Source of the DNA: Streblospio benedicti
Taxonomy: Eukaryota > Annelida > Polychaeta > Spionida > Spionidae
Assembly (NCBI GenBank): GCA_019095985.1
Contig: CM032664.1
Coordinates: forward strand, 60,675,397-60,739,396
DNA: 64,000 bases
Direction: 5' to 3'
Positions 21,540 through 35,200 of the stretch are shown one piece after another. Within the stretch, counting starts at the first letter, position 1. Each line of letters opens with the position of its first letter. Below the pieces are notes generated by a model. It was not told where the DNA came from. It did not search any database and saw nothing but the letters and a program-made list of their open reading frames with translations. A program made the position numbers and the translations under genes.

Positions 21540-23200
21540 CTCTGTATTGGTTTACTAGAAATACGACAAACATCATGAAAATCGTGCTGAATTCTGAGTT
21601 GAGTTCATAGATTTTATTTTTCTCAATTGGTTTACAATCATTCATCAACAATTGCAATCATAATGATAAAGGTGCAATTTTCACATTTACGTATTACACT
21701 TTTTTTCACAATAATCAACTATCAACCTATTAGCGATTAAAGAAGTAAGGATGCTACTATTGCAGCCTAGAACAACGCCTAAAACATTCTCAAATCTACC
21801 CATATGGTGGTTTTGTTAACCCTCATTTCATTTGGGTCAATCAAGCCTTGTTCTTAATAATTTTTCACTTATTCTAGACTTCATTCTAGTCTTTAATATT
21901 AGTAGGTATCAATAACCAGTAAAAGGTTTAGTCTCAGATAATCATTTGCGCCTATAAATGTGTTAATCAGCAAATCTGTGTTCACGTATTTTCATAAAAA
22001 AATACAAAGTGTTAACCAAATAATTTACAAAAATCAATAATTTATACACAGGTATAAAATTGTGAGGGTATAAACGAAGTGTCCACATTTAGGATATTCC
22101 AACTCACTAGTAAGCACACATAATTTAAAAACTGCTTGGTATGGATATATTCAAATATACATATACTATAGAACTTGCGTTCATAGCAAATAAAAAATAC
22201 TGTTAACAAAGCTATTCCCCTATATAAATGCAACTGTCGTCACCACACATCTGGTTATAGCATACAAATAAAAAATTTCAGTCATTATCAGCTTTTTTAT
22301 AAATTTGGAACATCGATTTTAATAATCACATTGTATAAAATGCCTGATTTTGGCACGTTGTCATATTCAACTGAACATGAAATTAAAAGCACCAATTTTA
22401 TCTTGTCTCAATGTCAGCTTTTTACTTCTGTTTTAATGACAGATTTACGAAAGAAAAAATTAAACCAAATGATAGTTGATTAAAAACTTATGCCTACAAA
22501 CTCAGAACCTACAAAAGCTTATCAATCAAATACACCCGTCTAACAGTATTATGTTTCACAAAGTTTTCCCATACAAAGTATTTGAACAAATATAAATATA
22601 TAGCAAGTTACATTTCAAATGTAAACTGCCTATGATTTATTTTGTTTTTTATTACAACTTTAAACCAATAATAACTACTTCATGAGGTATACTGCAAAAA
22701 CACTGGATCATTTTCCAACTACATCCGAGAAATACATTATGATGTGATACCTTAAATAACACACATTTCTAACTGCCCAAAAATGTAGAATACCCAATGG
22801 TGTTGTTCACTAACCCCCACAATATCATCACATTATCCTTGATGTCAATATCACAAATATTCACATTCAGTGATTTCACTGAACATTTAAAAGAGAAAAG
22901 TTAAAGTACCAAGAGAAATCATCATACAGTTAGAAATTCATCAAGTCACTAGTTCACACCATTAAACAATACATGAATATATTTCAGCAACGCCTGTTTT
23001 GCAAGTCTTTTAGTTTTGTCAATTTGACTCTTAACATTAAAAATAATCAAAAACGGCCACATTTCCTTGGAAATATCGCTCTTTGTATCACTTTCCATGT
23101 CCGGTAAAATCAAGTCGGTAGGTATAATCTTTTACCCATGAGGTCAGTTCTGGCAGATCCTGCCTTAACCTCTGTGCCAGCAAGTGACCTTGATGTGACC
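21540..23200. other. Probable REXO1 3' UTR and flank, no gene seen
   Basis: AT-rich sequence downstream (on the minus strand) of the REXO1 stop codon. TTTATT strings near 22636 and 22648 would be AATAAA on the minus strand, candidate polyadenylation signals. No coding exon is visible. Confidence 0.4.
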
Positions 23201-26200
23201 TTAGCGGCGCCTGACCTTGGTGTCCTGTTTGACCTTGTGGATCATGAGCTCCATGCATGCGGCCGCATCTTCGTGACTGTCATGGCCGCCCTCTGGTGGA
23301 AAACAAAGAAAAACGAAATTAACACGCATCAAAAAAAGGTCAGCCAGTCCAGTTGAACTTCAAAGGAGAATATAAATATTGGAGTTGTCCAATAAACTCA
23401 TCGTTATCAAAACAAATCCTATCAATGAGCCCTTTAGATTAAAATAACAATTGACAAAAGCTGAAATGTAACAGAGTGTGACATAAGTATAAAATAATGG
23501 GACTGAATCACAGTAAACAGTAAAATAGTTCAACACCATCAAAATTCATTACATACTCAATACGCATCTACAACTAACAACATAACAGTTATCAAGCCAC
23601 AAAATTTTGAACAATATATAGCGGGGGCACGAAATAGTGTCCTTCTGGACAGGTGTCCACATTAAGAGACATATTTACTACCTGTACAAAGGCATCAGAA
23701 AAACTAAATGCTATCACCATCGCTAGGTTTTTTAAATCTTCCACTCACCATTTTCCTGAATGAGTTTTTCGAGGATCTCTGAGGCAAGGTTTCTCAGGGC
23801 GCGTTTCATGGGCGGGCCGAGACGGTGCGGGAAAACCACGGACGTGTCCACGACGCAGCTGTGGATCATCTGTAAGGGAACCAACCAGTCAGTCAGTGTG
23901 ATTAGACACCTTTTACATCCTAGAAAAGCCTAAATTTCGCTCACATTTAGCTAGATCAAATGCAGCAAGGTTGGTGTCACTGCCCTCTGGTCAATATCAG
24001 CTTACAATGCTATAACATAATACTTCATTGAAAAACGTCTAAAATTAGAGCATAATGAGTTACGACACAGCCTATAGATACATGATAGTTAGGAGGGCCA
24101 GGATTGAGTGGGAAAATGATACAAGTCAGAAAAAAAAACTTCTACTTGACAAAACGAGCGTACAAGTGAGAAATCGCGACACGGGTTATGTGCTTACCTT
24201 GAGTGCAGTGAGGTCACTCTCGAGGGAGTGGCCTATTAGGATGGTGTTGGAAGAGAACATATTCAGCAGGATGGCCTGCACGTCCTGCAGGGAAGTGCGC
24301 ACGCCGCGGAAGTTTTCCTTCGTCAGCCCAGAGAACCTACAGATCAACCACATTGATACGTTTGAAATTAATGGTTGTATATCATATCATTAGATGAAAT
24401 TGTGGCGGTAAAATTATGACTCCATGTCAAAGAAGAGACTATGATCCAACCCTTTCCCTCAATTGGATGATAGTCGTAAATCTCATGGCAATAATTGCGT
24501 CTAACGTTGATGCTGGTTATAGTAGTTCTAAGACACACCTACACAGCGATGTGACATATCTACGCGGAACCTTTAGCTAGATAGAGAGTAGGTGAGTACC
24601 ATTTGGTGAAAAAAGCTGTCTAATTTTCAGTGCATAGACTCACTGGATCCCAAGCAAGCGTACCTTGTGTTGTAGTCCACGATGGGGTTGGCCGGTTTCA
24701 CGAGCTTGTCGAGAACAGACTCCAGCTTGTGGTCGACCACAGTTATTCTGGCCAATTCACTGCCGTGTGTCGTGTACACCTGAAAATAGACACAGAGCGG
24801 ATCAGGGGTTGCTTAAATTTAAAAATAAAAAAGAAAGAAAATAAATACAGAATAGTATGTTCTGTCAGGAACAGTTTATCACTATTTTAAATATCAAGTC
24901 ATGATGTCAGATGACAGATGTGATGATAGATTATCCAGAGTATGCTACGAAATCTAACAAGATATATCAGGGATTTAGGCAGGCATCTATCATGTGTATG
25001 CACAAACCAAAACATGACTACTTCATTTACAATTACTAAATCTGATATGTGCGCATATGATAACGACTAGCTACATCCTACCATATGAGTTTTATAATTG
25101 GAAATCTGTCCTCACCATTTCACAATCTAAGGCGTACGTTCCGTAGTCATTGTCTGGTGGAGGCGAGCACGGTATCGTCTGCTGGTAGCCGCTCATGTTC
25201 CCCAGTTTATTGTCTTCGTGCACATGAGCCTACAATAACCCAGCCGCATTTAACCCATGTCATGGCATTAACTTAATAAGCCTGTAGGAAGCAGAATGAT
25301 TGATGTTAAGGCCAATTGAAAATCTTGTTCAAACGTAATAAAAGTAATCCAACACATCGCAAATTCACCTGGGGATACGAATGACACTGTCAGTATCCCT
25401 TACGGCTTCCAAAGTGGGTTTTGAATTAAGATTATGCTGGAAGCTTGGTGGTCATTTGAAGGCTACTTATATGTAAGTAGACAAAATTGATTAACATTGG
25501 AAACTTTTACCTATTATTTTTTTCTGAAATTATTGTGAAGTCTTGGCGGGGTTGAAACTTTAGAAAATTACAATATGTGAACGAGAAACAAAATATTGTT
25601 CTCATTTAAAACAACAGCTAAAAAATACTTAAAAAAACTATTCAGGGTTGGGTTTCTTCCAGGTAGAAATGGCAGAAACTCATTTGTAACATTATATTAC
25701 AGAATTAGAGTGGAAACTTGTACATGTACTTAACAACAACGGCACTTAAATACCCAAATATTTATGCATCCTGTAATGTACAAATTAGAATCATTCTTAC
25801 AATCCAAAGTTGTGTTCCTTGGACAATATTAGAAAGAACTAGTTGACTTACATACCAGTACGCATATATTCTCTTTCTATTCATGGCTTTGGTTTGAATC
25901 AAAAACACAAGTACACATTGTTTATGCAACAATTATAAGTCCTTCGATACATTGTAATAAAGGTATATGAAAAGTCTAGCATTAAAGAAAAGTTAAGTGC
26001 TTAATTAGTTCGAACCAAATGTGAATGCTTAAACTACAGTTCTAACTGAAGCCTTTGATCTGTCTTAGAACCATTCAAATCAGATTACAGTGATTAAATT
26101 AAGTGATTGTTTTCTCTATTTAGTATTTTAGACTCCATTACTAGTGTAACAAAATTATTTTACATAGAAGCTAAAAAAAACAGTAGACGTCTATCCCAGC

Positions 26201-29200
26201 TCTGTATACAGGGGAGAAACCTGCCGACCCTGCAACTATTACCTTTCCGAGTGCACATCCCATGGCGTTGGCGTCGGCTGAGCAACAAGTCCAGTACTCC
26301 TCCAGCGAACGCCCCACTGAACACACAGTGAACGAACAATCAAACATTGATATTATAACATGATTGACTTGGTCGTAACCAATGTAATAATGTAATAATA
26401 TTTTCCCTGTATACGTTATAGATGTACAGAAAGAATCGTCTCTAAACAATAGGTCAGAGTATACAGTGGACATTGAAAAAGTGAACACATCCTAAGCTTC
26501 AATAGTTAATTAATTACGTGTGCATATCTAGCAAGCAACTTGCAAGTCATTGACTCAATTATTAACTATTTCTAATCAATTAATACAATGAAAAAGGCAC
26601 TTTTTATAGTATTCAAAATTACGTAACCTAGAATGCTTATGTAATCTGAATCAGCCATTACCTCTCCTCTTCCAGCATTTTCCCCAATGATAGACGCATT
26701 CCTCCCTTCGCTCGTATTGACCAGTTTTTGTGTCCACCATAAACCGCTTCCCACAGCGGATACACACGTGCTCGTCCGCTGATAAAAGGAGGAGAAAAAT
26801 TAGAGACTTGGAGCTTTCAACCTTTACAAGCATAAATGATCTTCTACATACTTATAATTGTAAAATTGAAAGACTATTTCCCCCGTCCCAATCCTAAACA
26901 AAGCAATTTTCAATTGAGACCTTGAAGATGTTCTTGTAGTCTGTAATAAAATAATAACAATAAAATACATTTATAATGCGCCGCCATCCACATAATGATC
27001 TAGGGCGCTAACAATAATAATAGTAATAGAAGAACATGACTTAAAAATATAACTGACAATTTTAAAAACAGATTTGCCCTAAGATTACATAAAACATACA
27101 TTTATTGGTAAAATAATTATAAAAGTTTTATCATTTAACAAGTCCTATCATTTCTTATAAAACATACAATTGTATATATATATATTAAAAACTCTGTCTA
27201 AAAAGGGAGGTCTTTAGGTTTTTCTTAAATATTTGGACAGAATTACTATTTCTAATAAAAAAATGGAAGATTGTTCATAGTTTTGGTGCTGTCACAGAAA
27301 AGGCAGCATCTCCAAAGCTCTTTACATTTGATTTGGGTACATGGAGGAGTAGGTGGTCAGTAGGTAGTCTGCTGTATGGACACTAAGGAATGTGACTAGT
27401 AGCCCTGAGTCTTACGGTTGTTTGAGCGGGCGCCCTTGGCGGTCTCCTTCTTGATGACGGCGCCGCGGCCGCCCTCCGCCTGCCGCGGGAACCCGTTCTC
27501 CTCCAGCTGCTGCTCCGTCAACACGTACTTCTGCAGGAACTCGTGGAGGACGCCGCCTGCAGAACAGTACCGTGTGTCACACAGCACACCTCTTACGGAA
27601 CAGGCCATGTGTACAAGCAAGGGCAGATCCAGGTTTTTGAAAAAAGGGGGGTGCTCTTAAGGGATTTTATGGGTATTTGCACACATGATCAATGGCAGGC
27701 GTGTAAAAAACTATGAAAATGAATAATTTTGGAGGTAAAAAAAAAAGGGGGGACGGAGGGTCTGCCCCCTGCACCCCCTCTGGATCTGCCTATGGTGTAT
27801 ATTGAGTGACTTTGTAGCTTTTGTGGAACAAGAAGCTGTCACAATTCTCACTTGCTCATTAGCGATATAGTAACTACGTAGTTGAAAACAGAATCATTGT
27901 TATGATTGGTGTTAATTTCATTAAACAACATTTTAAAACCTATTAGATGTAAGGTCTTTTGAGAGACTACAATAAATTGACGGTGCGCTGATACATTAAA
28001 AAAGTGCTCCATTGTCAGAAGTTTTAAACATATAAAAACGCATCTAGCACAACATTTGATTAAAAAAAAACAGCACTATAGCCATGGTAAAAAAACAACA
28101 ACATCTGTTTGTTTTTTTCTTATTATGTACAAATACAAGTACCAAAATGATAACCTACTGGTGAGCTTTATTTCCTTGCGAGGCCCGCCTGATCGGTTCA
28201 GGGTGAATGTGCACTGCGCTGCATTCTTTCCCCCGAGAACCTGGTTGTGAGACACCGGGTTCTGTCTGGTCGGGGATTTCAGGCCCGAGGACGATGAGCT
28301 GGTCCCTTCTTTCGCGTCAGACGCCTCTTGACGAAGCTTCTTGATTTCGATCACCACAAAGTTGCGGTAAACAGATACGGTGTTGGATTTTTCGTATACA
28401 CTGTTTTCTGTGGCTAATGCCTAAAAACAAGGAAAATTGAAACCATTAAGTGTGGTATGATTTGGTTAACACTTAGTGAAACAATGTACTGGTAATTTCA
28501 TTCTTATACCACTTATAGAAAGGCTGAATTTAGAATCAAAATCTGCGTGGTAATACTATTTTTTAGTTTAATTTCATAGTACATACACAACTAATCATTC
28601 TAAAACCATAAAAATTTTTACCCTTTCGTAGGCATCTTCCTCCTGGGGATAGATCTTTAAGCACTCGTCAATAACACGGTCGAGATTACCTTGCCTCACG
28701 TTACATGGAATTTTTGTGCCAAAGTTTTTGGGTATCAACGGCCGAGGTCGCTTCAGTAAAACCTGTAAATATTAAGGTGAATATTAGAAGCAAATGATTC
28801 ATTTCAGTTTTGTTATCAAGTATCTAATATAATGTTAACATATTGCATGATCATATTTGATTTGCAAAGATATTTCACGACGATGAAACAAAGTGCCTGC
28901 TAAACGTTTCAATTAAAAAATATAACTTTATTGATTAATCTAGAAATTGGCAACAATGAGTCCCTAACTCGCATATTTTGAAACAATCATGAATGGGTTT
29001 GTGTGAGCCAATACTGTGAGTCCTGGTATACATTATCATAATACCCTATAGCTGTTGGCAATTCTATATTACTTATCATCTGAGGATTAAAAGATTTCCA
29101 GGTACACTGTGCGAAAGCGACTACCGTAATTCCGAGTTACTGTAGTCATGTGATATGCATATAGTAGAGAGCTTTTTGCACGTTTAATTAACGTAAAGTC

Positions 29201-32200
29201 CTTAAATAGCTTTATATTTTTTGTTGAGGAGACAGCATTTTGCATGCGTTATCTGCATGCTGTATTATTGTATAACCCCCTTGATCATTGTCTAAAGTGA
29301 ATTGAACATTTACTGGTGATTACCGTAACTCTTGGGCGTGATTACCGTAACTCTGCATTATTAAAACCCTGATTATGATAACTTAGTTTCCATTTTGTTG
29401 AATTTCGCCGGTATTACTGGTGTTACATTCAAAAGATGCTATTTCATATAACCATAGAAGGAAATTGTGTCTGCTATTGTAAAAATTAAGAAATGAGAAT
29501 AGAAAATATCGATCATCACATTATAAAGGATCATCATGCAGTTCTTCTTGTGTCAGGAAATGAATATTTAGTCATGTCAATTTTATACCACTCATTGCAT
29601 TTTAATGTTGATTTGAAGTTTACAAATCATTATTGATGCCATTTTGGATGTCTACAGGTTAAGAACTCATATTCAAATAGATTTGGGGTTACGGTAGTCA
29701 TTTGCGTGAGTTATGGTAGTCAATTAATAGCTGTTTTTAACCAAAATATTCCATAATACATTTGTGATACATTAAAATTACATGCTCTCTAGAATCAATA
29801 TACTAAAATCTAATGTATGCCGGCACTATGAGATATCATGACACTAGTACACACAATAAGCATAATAGTTGACTGTGAGGTAGGAGTGTAATCATCATCA
29901 CTTTCAATGTTGATTAGATCTTTGCTACCCATACATAAAATCTTCCAAACAAGATTGATCTTGTCGAATGTACAATATGTGGAATAACGATTTATCAACC
30001 ATGTTTGCAAGGTCATAGATAGGTCATAGAGCAAGGAAAGTCACTGGCTATCATGTCCAAAAACTACCTGCTTATTCCAAGCAACAGGCTCTCATCACCA
30101 ATTTCATTAGCTTTTTCCCAGTAACTAAAGTGGATACTAAAAAACATTTATGTGAGCCACATTTATCCCTTACTTTACCATAAATGAAACACTTTTTCTT
30201 GTAATCTATTACCGGGAACTGTCCATCTTTGGATGTGCTTTGTACATGACAATCTGTACAATCATTAGTTCGACTATGGCTATTTTGTTCTACTTTTAAT
30301 TTTTTTGATACAGAATCATAGTCCTTTTTAGCAGATTTTCTTTTTCTGGGCTCCATTTTAGCTCATATGCTAGCATCAGTGGCTCATTCTAAGAAAATAC
30401 TAGAAAATACTGTGATATTATTGATTATTCATGACAAATCAATCATCTAATCAATATTCATCAAACCACAGGTCTACAATAGCCTTTGTGTCTCTTGGAC
30501 CAAGCTTACAAATATATATCCTATATTCAGGCTCATAATTGCCTCTGAGTTCTTTATTTTTGTCTATAAATTACCCTGTTAATCGCAGAGTATAAATTTT
30601 ACGTTCTAATGTACTTTGTTCTGTAATGTATGTTTCATATTGCTATAGTATTTCTTTGTCTTACCTTTTTTTCACCTTTTTTCTTCTTCACTTCTGTTTG
30701 GAGCACCGAGCTAACAGGTACAGATTTCTGTAAGTTTAATTTTTGTTGGTTTTGTATATTGCTTATGATCTGTATTTTTGTATTTATCTTTGATGCTAAA
30801 CGTTTATATATTATATTGTAATTTTAGTGAAACCTGCTCTGCAGCATGTAAAGAAGGTGTATCAAAAAACAAAAAAAAGCTCCACAAAAGTCAGTTTCAA
30901 GAAAATTTGACAAAAACCACAATGTCAGAGGAAGAACAAAAACTGTAAAGACAAAGCTGACAAAGGGTGGAAAATTAGTTATACGCTTAATAGCTGAAGG
31001 AAAAGTAGAACAAGTTCAAAAGGCAAAGGATCAGCTAATAACACTTTTCGTAGCTTTTGAAGAATGCCACAACGCTATACACAGTCAACTCACAAAAGAG
31101 GCATAGAAACAAGTGAAAAGTACTTCGATGAGGTAGAAGACAAATATGTGGAAGTTTTGAATAAGGCTCAGAGCTAGCTAAGAGACTCAAGAAAATCTGA
31201 AGAAAATCCCAAGCCCTAACCTCTGCTATCCATGGAACTAGCAGGCCTATTGAATCTCCCAAAAATAGAATTAGAACCCTATGATGGAAACCCCATGAAA
31301 TACATGGAGTTCTTCTCATTGTTTGAAGAGTGTGTAGCAAAACATACGTCTGATCATCAGGTTATGCTGACCAGGTTGCTGCAGTATACCTCAGGCGAAG
31401 CCAATAATGCTATCAGGTCATGCTCGATGATTGGTGGTAAGGAAGGCTACGCACAAGCTATGAATATCCTCGAGTCACGATTCGGGAACGGTGATCTCAT
31501 TTCTGAAAGTGTTATCACGTCTATACGAAGTAAGAAAGCTATAAAAACTCCAGACGAGATGAGAAATCTTGGTGACGGCCTAGATAATAGTTACATAATT
31601 CTCTCACGACTAGGAAAAATAGCTGAAGTGGAATCTCAGTCATGTATAATTGATATAGTTAGTCGCCTCCCTGCTTATGCCATAAAGAAGTGAAGAAAAT
31701 TCACATTGGAAACCAAAGACAAGGTAGGAAAGTACCCCAATTTCATTGAATTAGTAAAGTTCATAAAAAAGGAGGCTAGTGAAGCACTTGATCCGGTGTA
31801 TGGCCATAACAAATTCAAGCATTTAGGTGTATTCTTCCAATGTGATAACTTTTCTACTACTGCAAATACACTAACTGACTCTTATGCTAGTGGCCAAAGT
31901 AGATGTTTCCAAAAATAAATGTTTTGTATGTGAGGAACCACACCCAATATGGTTGTGCTCCACAGTTAGTTGTATAATTTGTGCATTTTTAATGATTTGT
32001 GTATCATATGGTTTATACCACAATCACAGATTTGGTCAGGATTGTGTTAAACTTGAATTTCTTTCTATCAATGAATTTATTGTTGATCGACTTGCTTATA
32101 GATTATTTCCCAGTGAACGTTCAACTTTGTTCTATGAAACAGTGTTTGTTCAAAAGGATATGTACTTTAACGATGGAAGTATGTATGATTTTTTGCTGAC

Positions 32201-35200
32201 CAATTCTGGAGACGCTGGATTAAAGAGTATTTGCCTGAACTGTCTGTTGATTGAATGTAATTAATTTGCTTTTTCATTCCAGAATGATTGTATTATGTAA
32301 AAAACTGTTTTTCAACTGTATTGGATGATCATTTACACAGGATATAATGTTTCTAACTGATTATTACTTCAGGATTATTGTCATGTTTGATGTGTACGAA
32401 CTCTATGATCTATTATGTTTCTAAAGTCCTTATCATGTAATCTTCTTACTTACTGTTTCCATCATGTATTAATTTTGTAAGTATTATGTAAAGGTGTAAT
32501 TGAATCGAGGATACAATTGAGGTGGAATGTTAATCGCAAAGTATAAATTTTACTTTCTAATGTACTTTGTTCTGTAATGTATGTTTCATATTGCTATAGT
32601 ATTTCTTTGTCTTACCTTTTTTTCACCTTTTTTCTTCTTCACTTTTGTTTGGAGCACCGAGCTAACTGGTACAGATTTCTGTAAGTTTAATTTTTGTTGG
32701 TTTTGTATATTGCTTATGATCTGTATTTTTGTATTTATCTTTGATGCTAAACGTTTATATTTTATGTTGTAATTTTAGTGAAACCTGCTCTGCAGCGTGT
32801 AAAGAAAGTGTATCAAAAAACAAAATAAAGCTCCACAAAAGTCATATACCCCATGTGTGTATAAACAATTACTGATTGTTATTGTATATGTTTCATAATC
32901 ATTACTAACATGTACAATTCACAACTTAAAATTGTATGTTATTGAATATTAATAATCATTTATGATTCTGGTGTTTGCTGAAATTGGAATGATCTTTCAT
33001 GCAACATGATAAAGAGGCTGGTTGCATTAATGACTTTGAAAATCACACTATTCATTTTTAGTATCCATAACTGAAATGTTAATCATATGCAATAATTATC
33101 TTAATATTTGCATTTTTCTCCATGTAGGATGATTGCAAACATAGATGTTGGTAGCGAAATTAGCAAAAAATGAAAAAATTATGTAATGGCAAATGATAGA
33201 CATGTATGTGGAGAGAAAAATTGCAAGCAGCCATAAGCCTGGTGATGATTATGCATATGCAAATGAGCTAATTTGCATCTATTACATTTTTCGTAATCGA
33301 GCAGATTATTAGCTTTAATTTCATGTATTACACAAAAGTATTATGAAAGCGCTAGTCATATCATAATGAAATGTGTAAGTTTCTTTATATTTGTGGGCTT
33401 TTTGTTTGTTTTTAGACTTATTATGGTATGTTTGACCTAAAACCATACACTTTGTGAACAAAATGCATTCTCTAATGCTTACAATAGATGGGAAAGACCT
33501 ACACAGAAAGGTCAAGATCAGAGGAATGTGTTTGATCTGACAAATCATATGAGAACGTGATATGATTTATTTTATAATAAAACTCAGCAGACGCATGTAG
33601 TGTGTGCTATAGAAGTTAGAAGTATGATTATCAAACCATGAAGCCAATAATCTTTCTCAGCTTTCACAGAGTTAAATATTAAGTTGCTTATCAAGCACAT
33701 GTTTCACAAACCTTCGGCACATACGCCTCTCTTTTGCCGGGCGCTCCTGACAATTTGGGTACCGAACCGACAGTGGCTCTCCCATTTACGGAAGTCTGTC
33801 GTGATGTGGTCGGCAAATGGGCAACTCGCTTTTTCACACTCACAACGTTCTGCAATGAAAAAAATTTGTTGAAAAAAGTTTGAAATGATGTCATTCAATA
33901 GCTCAGTTGAGCGTGAGTGGACTATTAAAATTCCTATTGCACACAATGGTTGTCTGACTCACACATCTTGGTATATTTGAGCTTATTTCAGGCGTTACTG
34001 TAGACTACAACACTAGGCATCAATTATTTCCCTGCTAGTAAAGGGTAATAATAAAGTCATGAGCGGGTCAGTTTACGTCGTTAGATAATTCACTGCTTCC
34101 AAAATCAATCAACATTATCAATCACGAATCTCGAACCCAAACGACTGTCCATCCACCATCCGAAAAAGTCCAACAGAGTCTAATTCAGTCCAATTACTTC
34201 AATAACATCTTAAGAGGCATGATTTATGTGTACACATTATTCAACCACTCACGGCCTTGGCTGCCTGCTCGTTGCGTTTCTGCATTTCCACGAAGCGGTT
34301 GTGCATGACTTCGGCAGGAGACGGCAGGGACGGTGCCAGCATGGCGGGAGGCTTCCTCTTCACAGACACACGCTGCAAAACACGGATTTCATGAGATAAA
34401 ACAGAAAAAACTTTGCCTGTGTATAATGAAACTCTTTTTTAAAGTCACCAGTTGTTGTCTCGCCACACTTGCAAGGCATAACAAAGTTTTGTTTTTTGTT
34501 TTTTATTCTAAAATTTGTTGTTTCTATTTATTACTTTGCTAATTCTTCAGAGCTTTATCTACGCAATCAACTTGAATTGAATTGAATTGTGCTAAATAGG
34601 TTAAGATAAACGATTTCTATCAATGACTAATAACTCCTATTATAATACATTTTACTAATGATACCTCATAGCACATGGCATAAGATATTACACTTAAATT
34701 TTATAACCAATGCACTTTACAAAAATACACTATCATTTTAAAATCTATTGCTAATATTAAAAGCTCACATTAATAATAACAATTGATTCCAACAATATAA
34801 GATATACAGGAAATAAAACACTTACAATTCTGTGGGAAAGAAAAAATATTCCTGTGTTCTTCCTTAATCTTGATTGAATTCATACAGACCTAATACACAC
34901 TACACACCTGAACTTACTTAACTAAACTAACCAGGCAGACAAAGCCCCTGTGTGGTCAGTAAGTATTAAGTACAATGGTCACTAATTGAAAGTGTGATTA
35001 CACAGTATTCTACATACTAGCAACATACATACTAAAAATACATATTAATTAAACAAAGAACAAAGAAACCATAATGTTCTCTTAACTAAACTAACCAGGC
35101 AGACAAAGCCCCTGTGTGGTCAGTAAGTACTAAGTACAATGGTCACTAATTGAAAGTGTGATTACACAGTATTCTACATACTAGCAACATACATAGTAAA

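Noticed and set aside
33704-33946. Minus frame with [22 protein letters not shown], looking like a Cys-rich zinc motif
   Set aside because: It overlaps the REXO1 exon 33849-33712. The other frame ([14 protein letters not shown]) joins in phase with both neighbouring exons and fits the REXO1 pattern.
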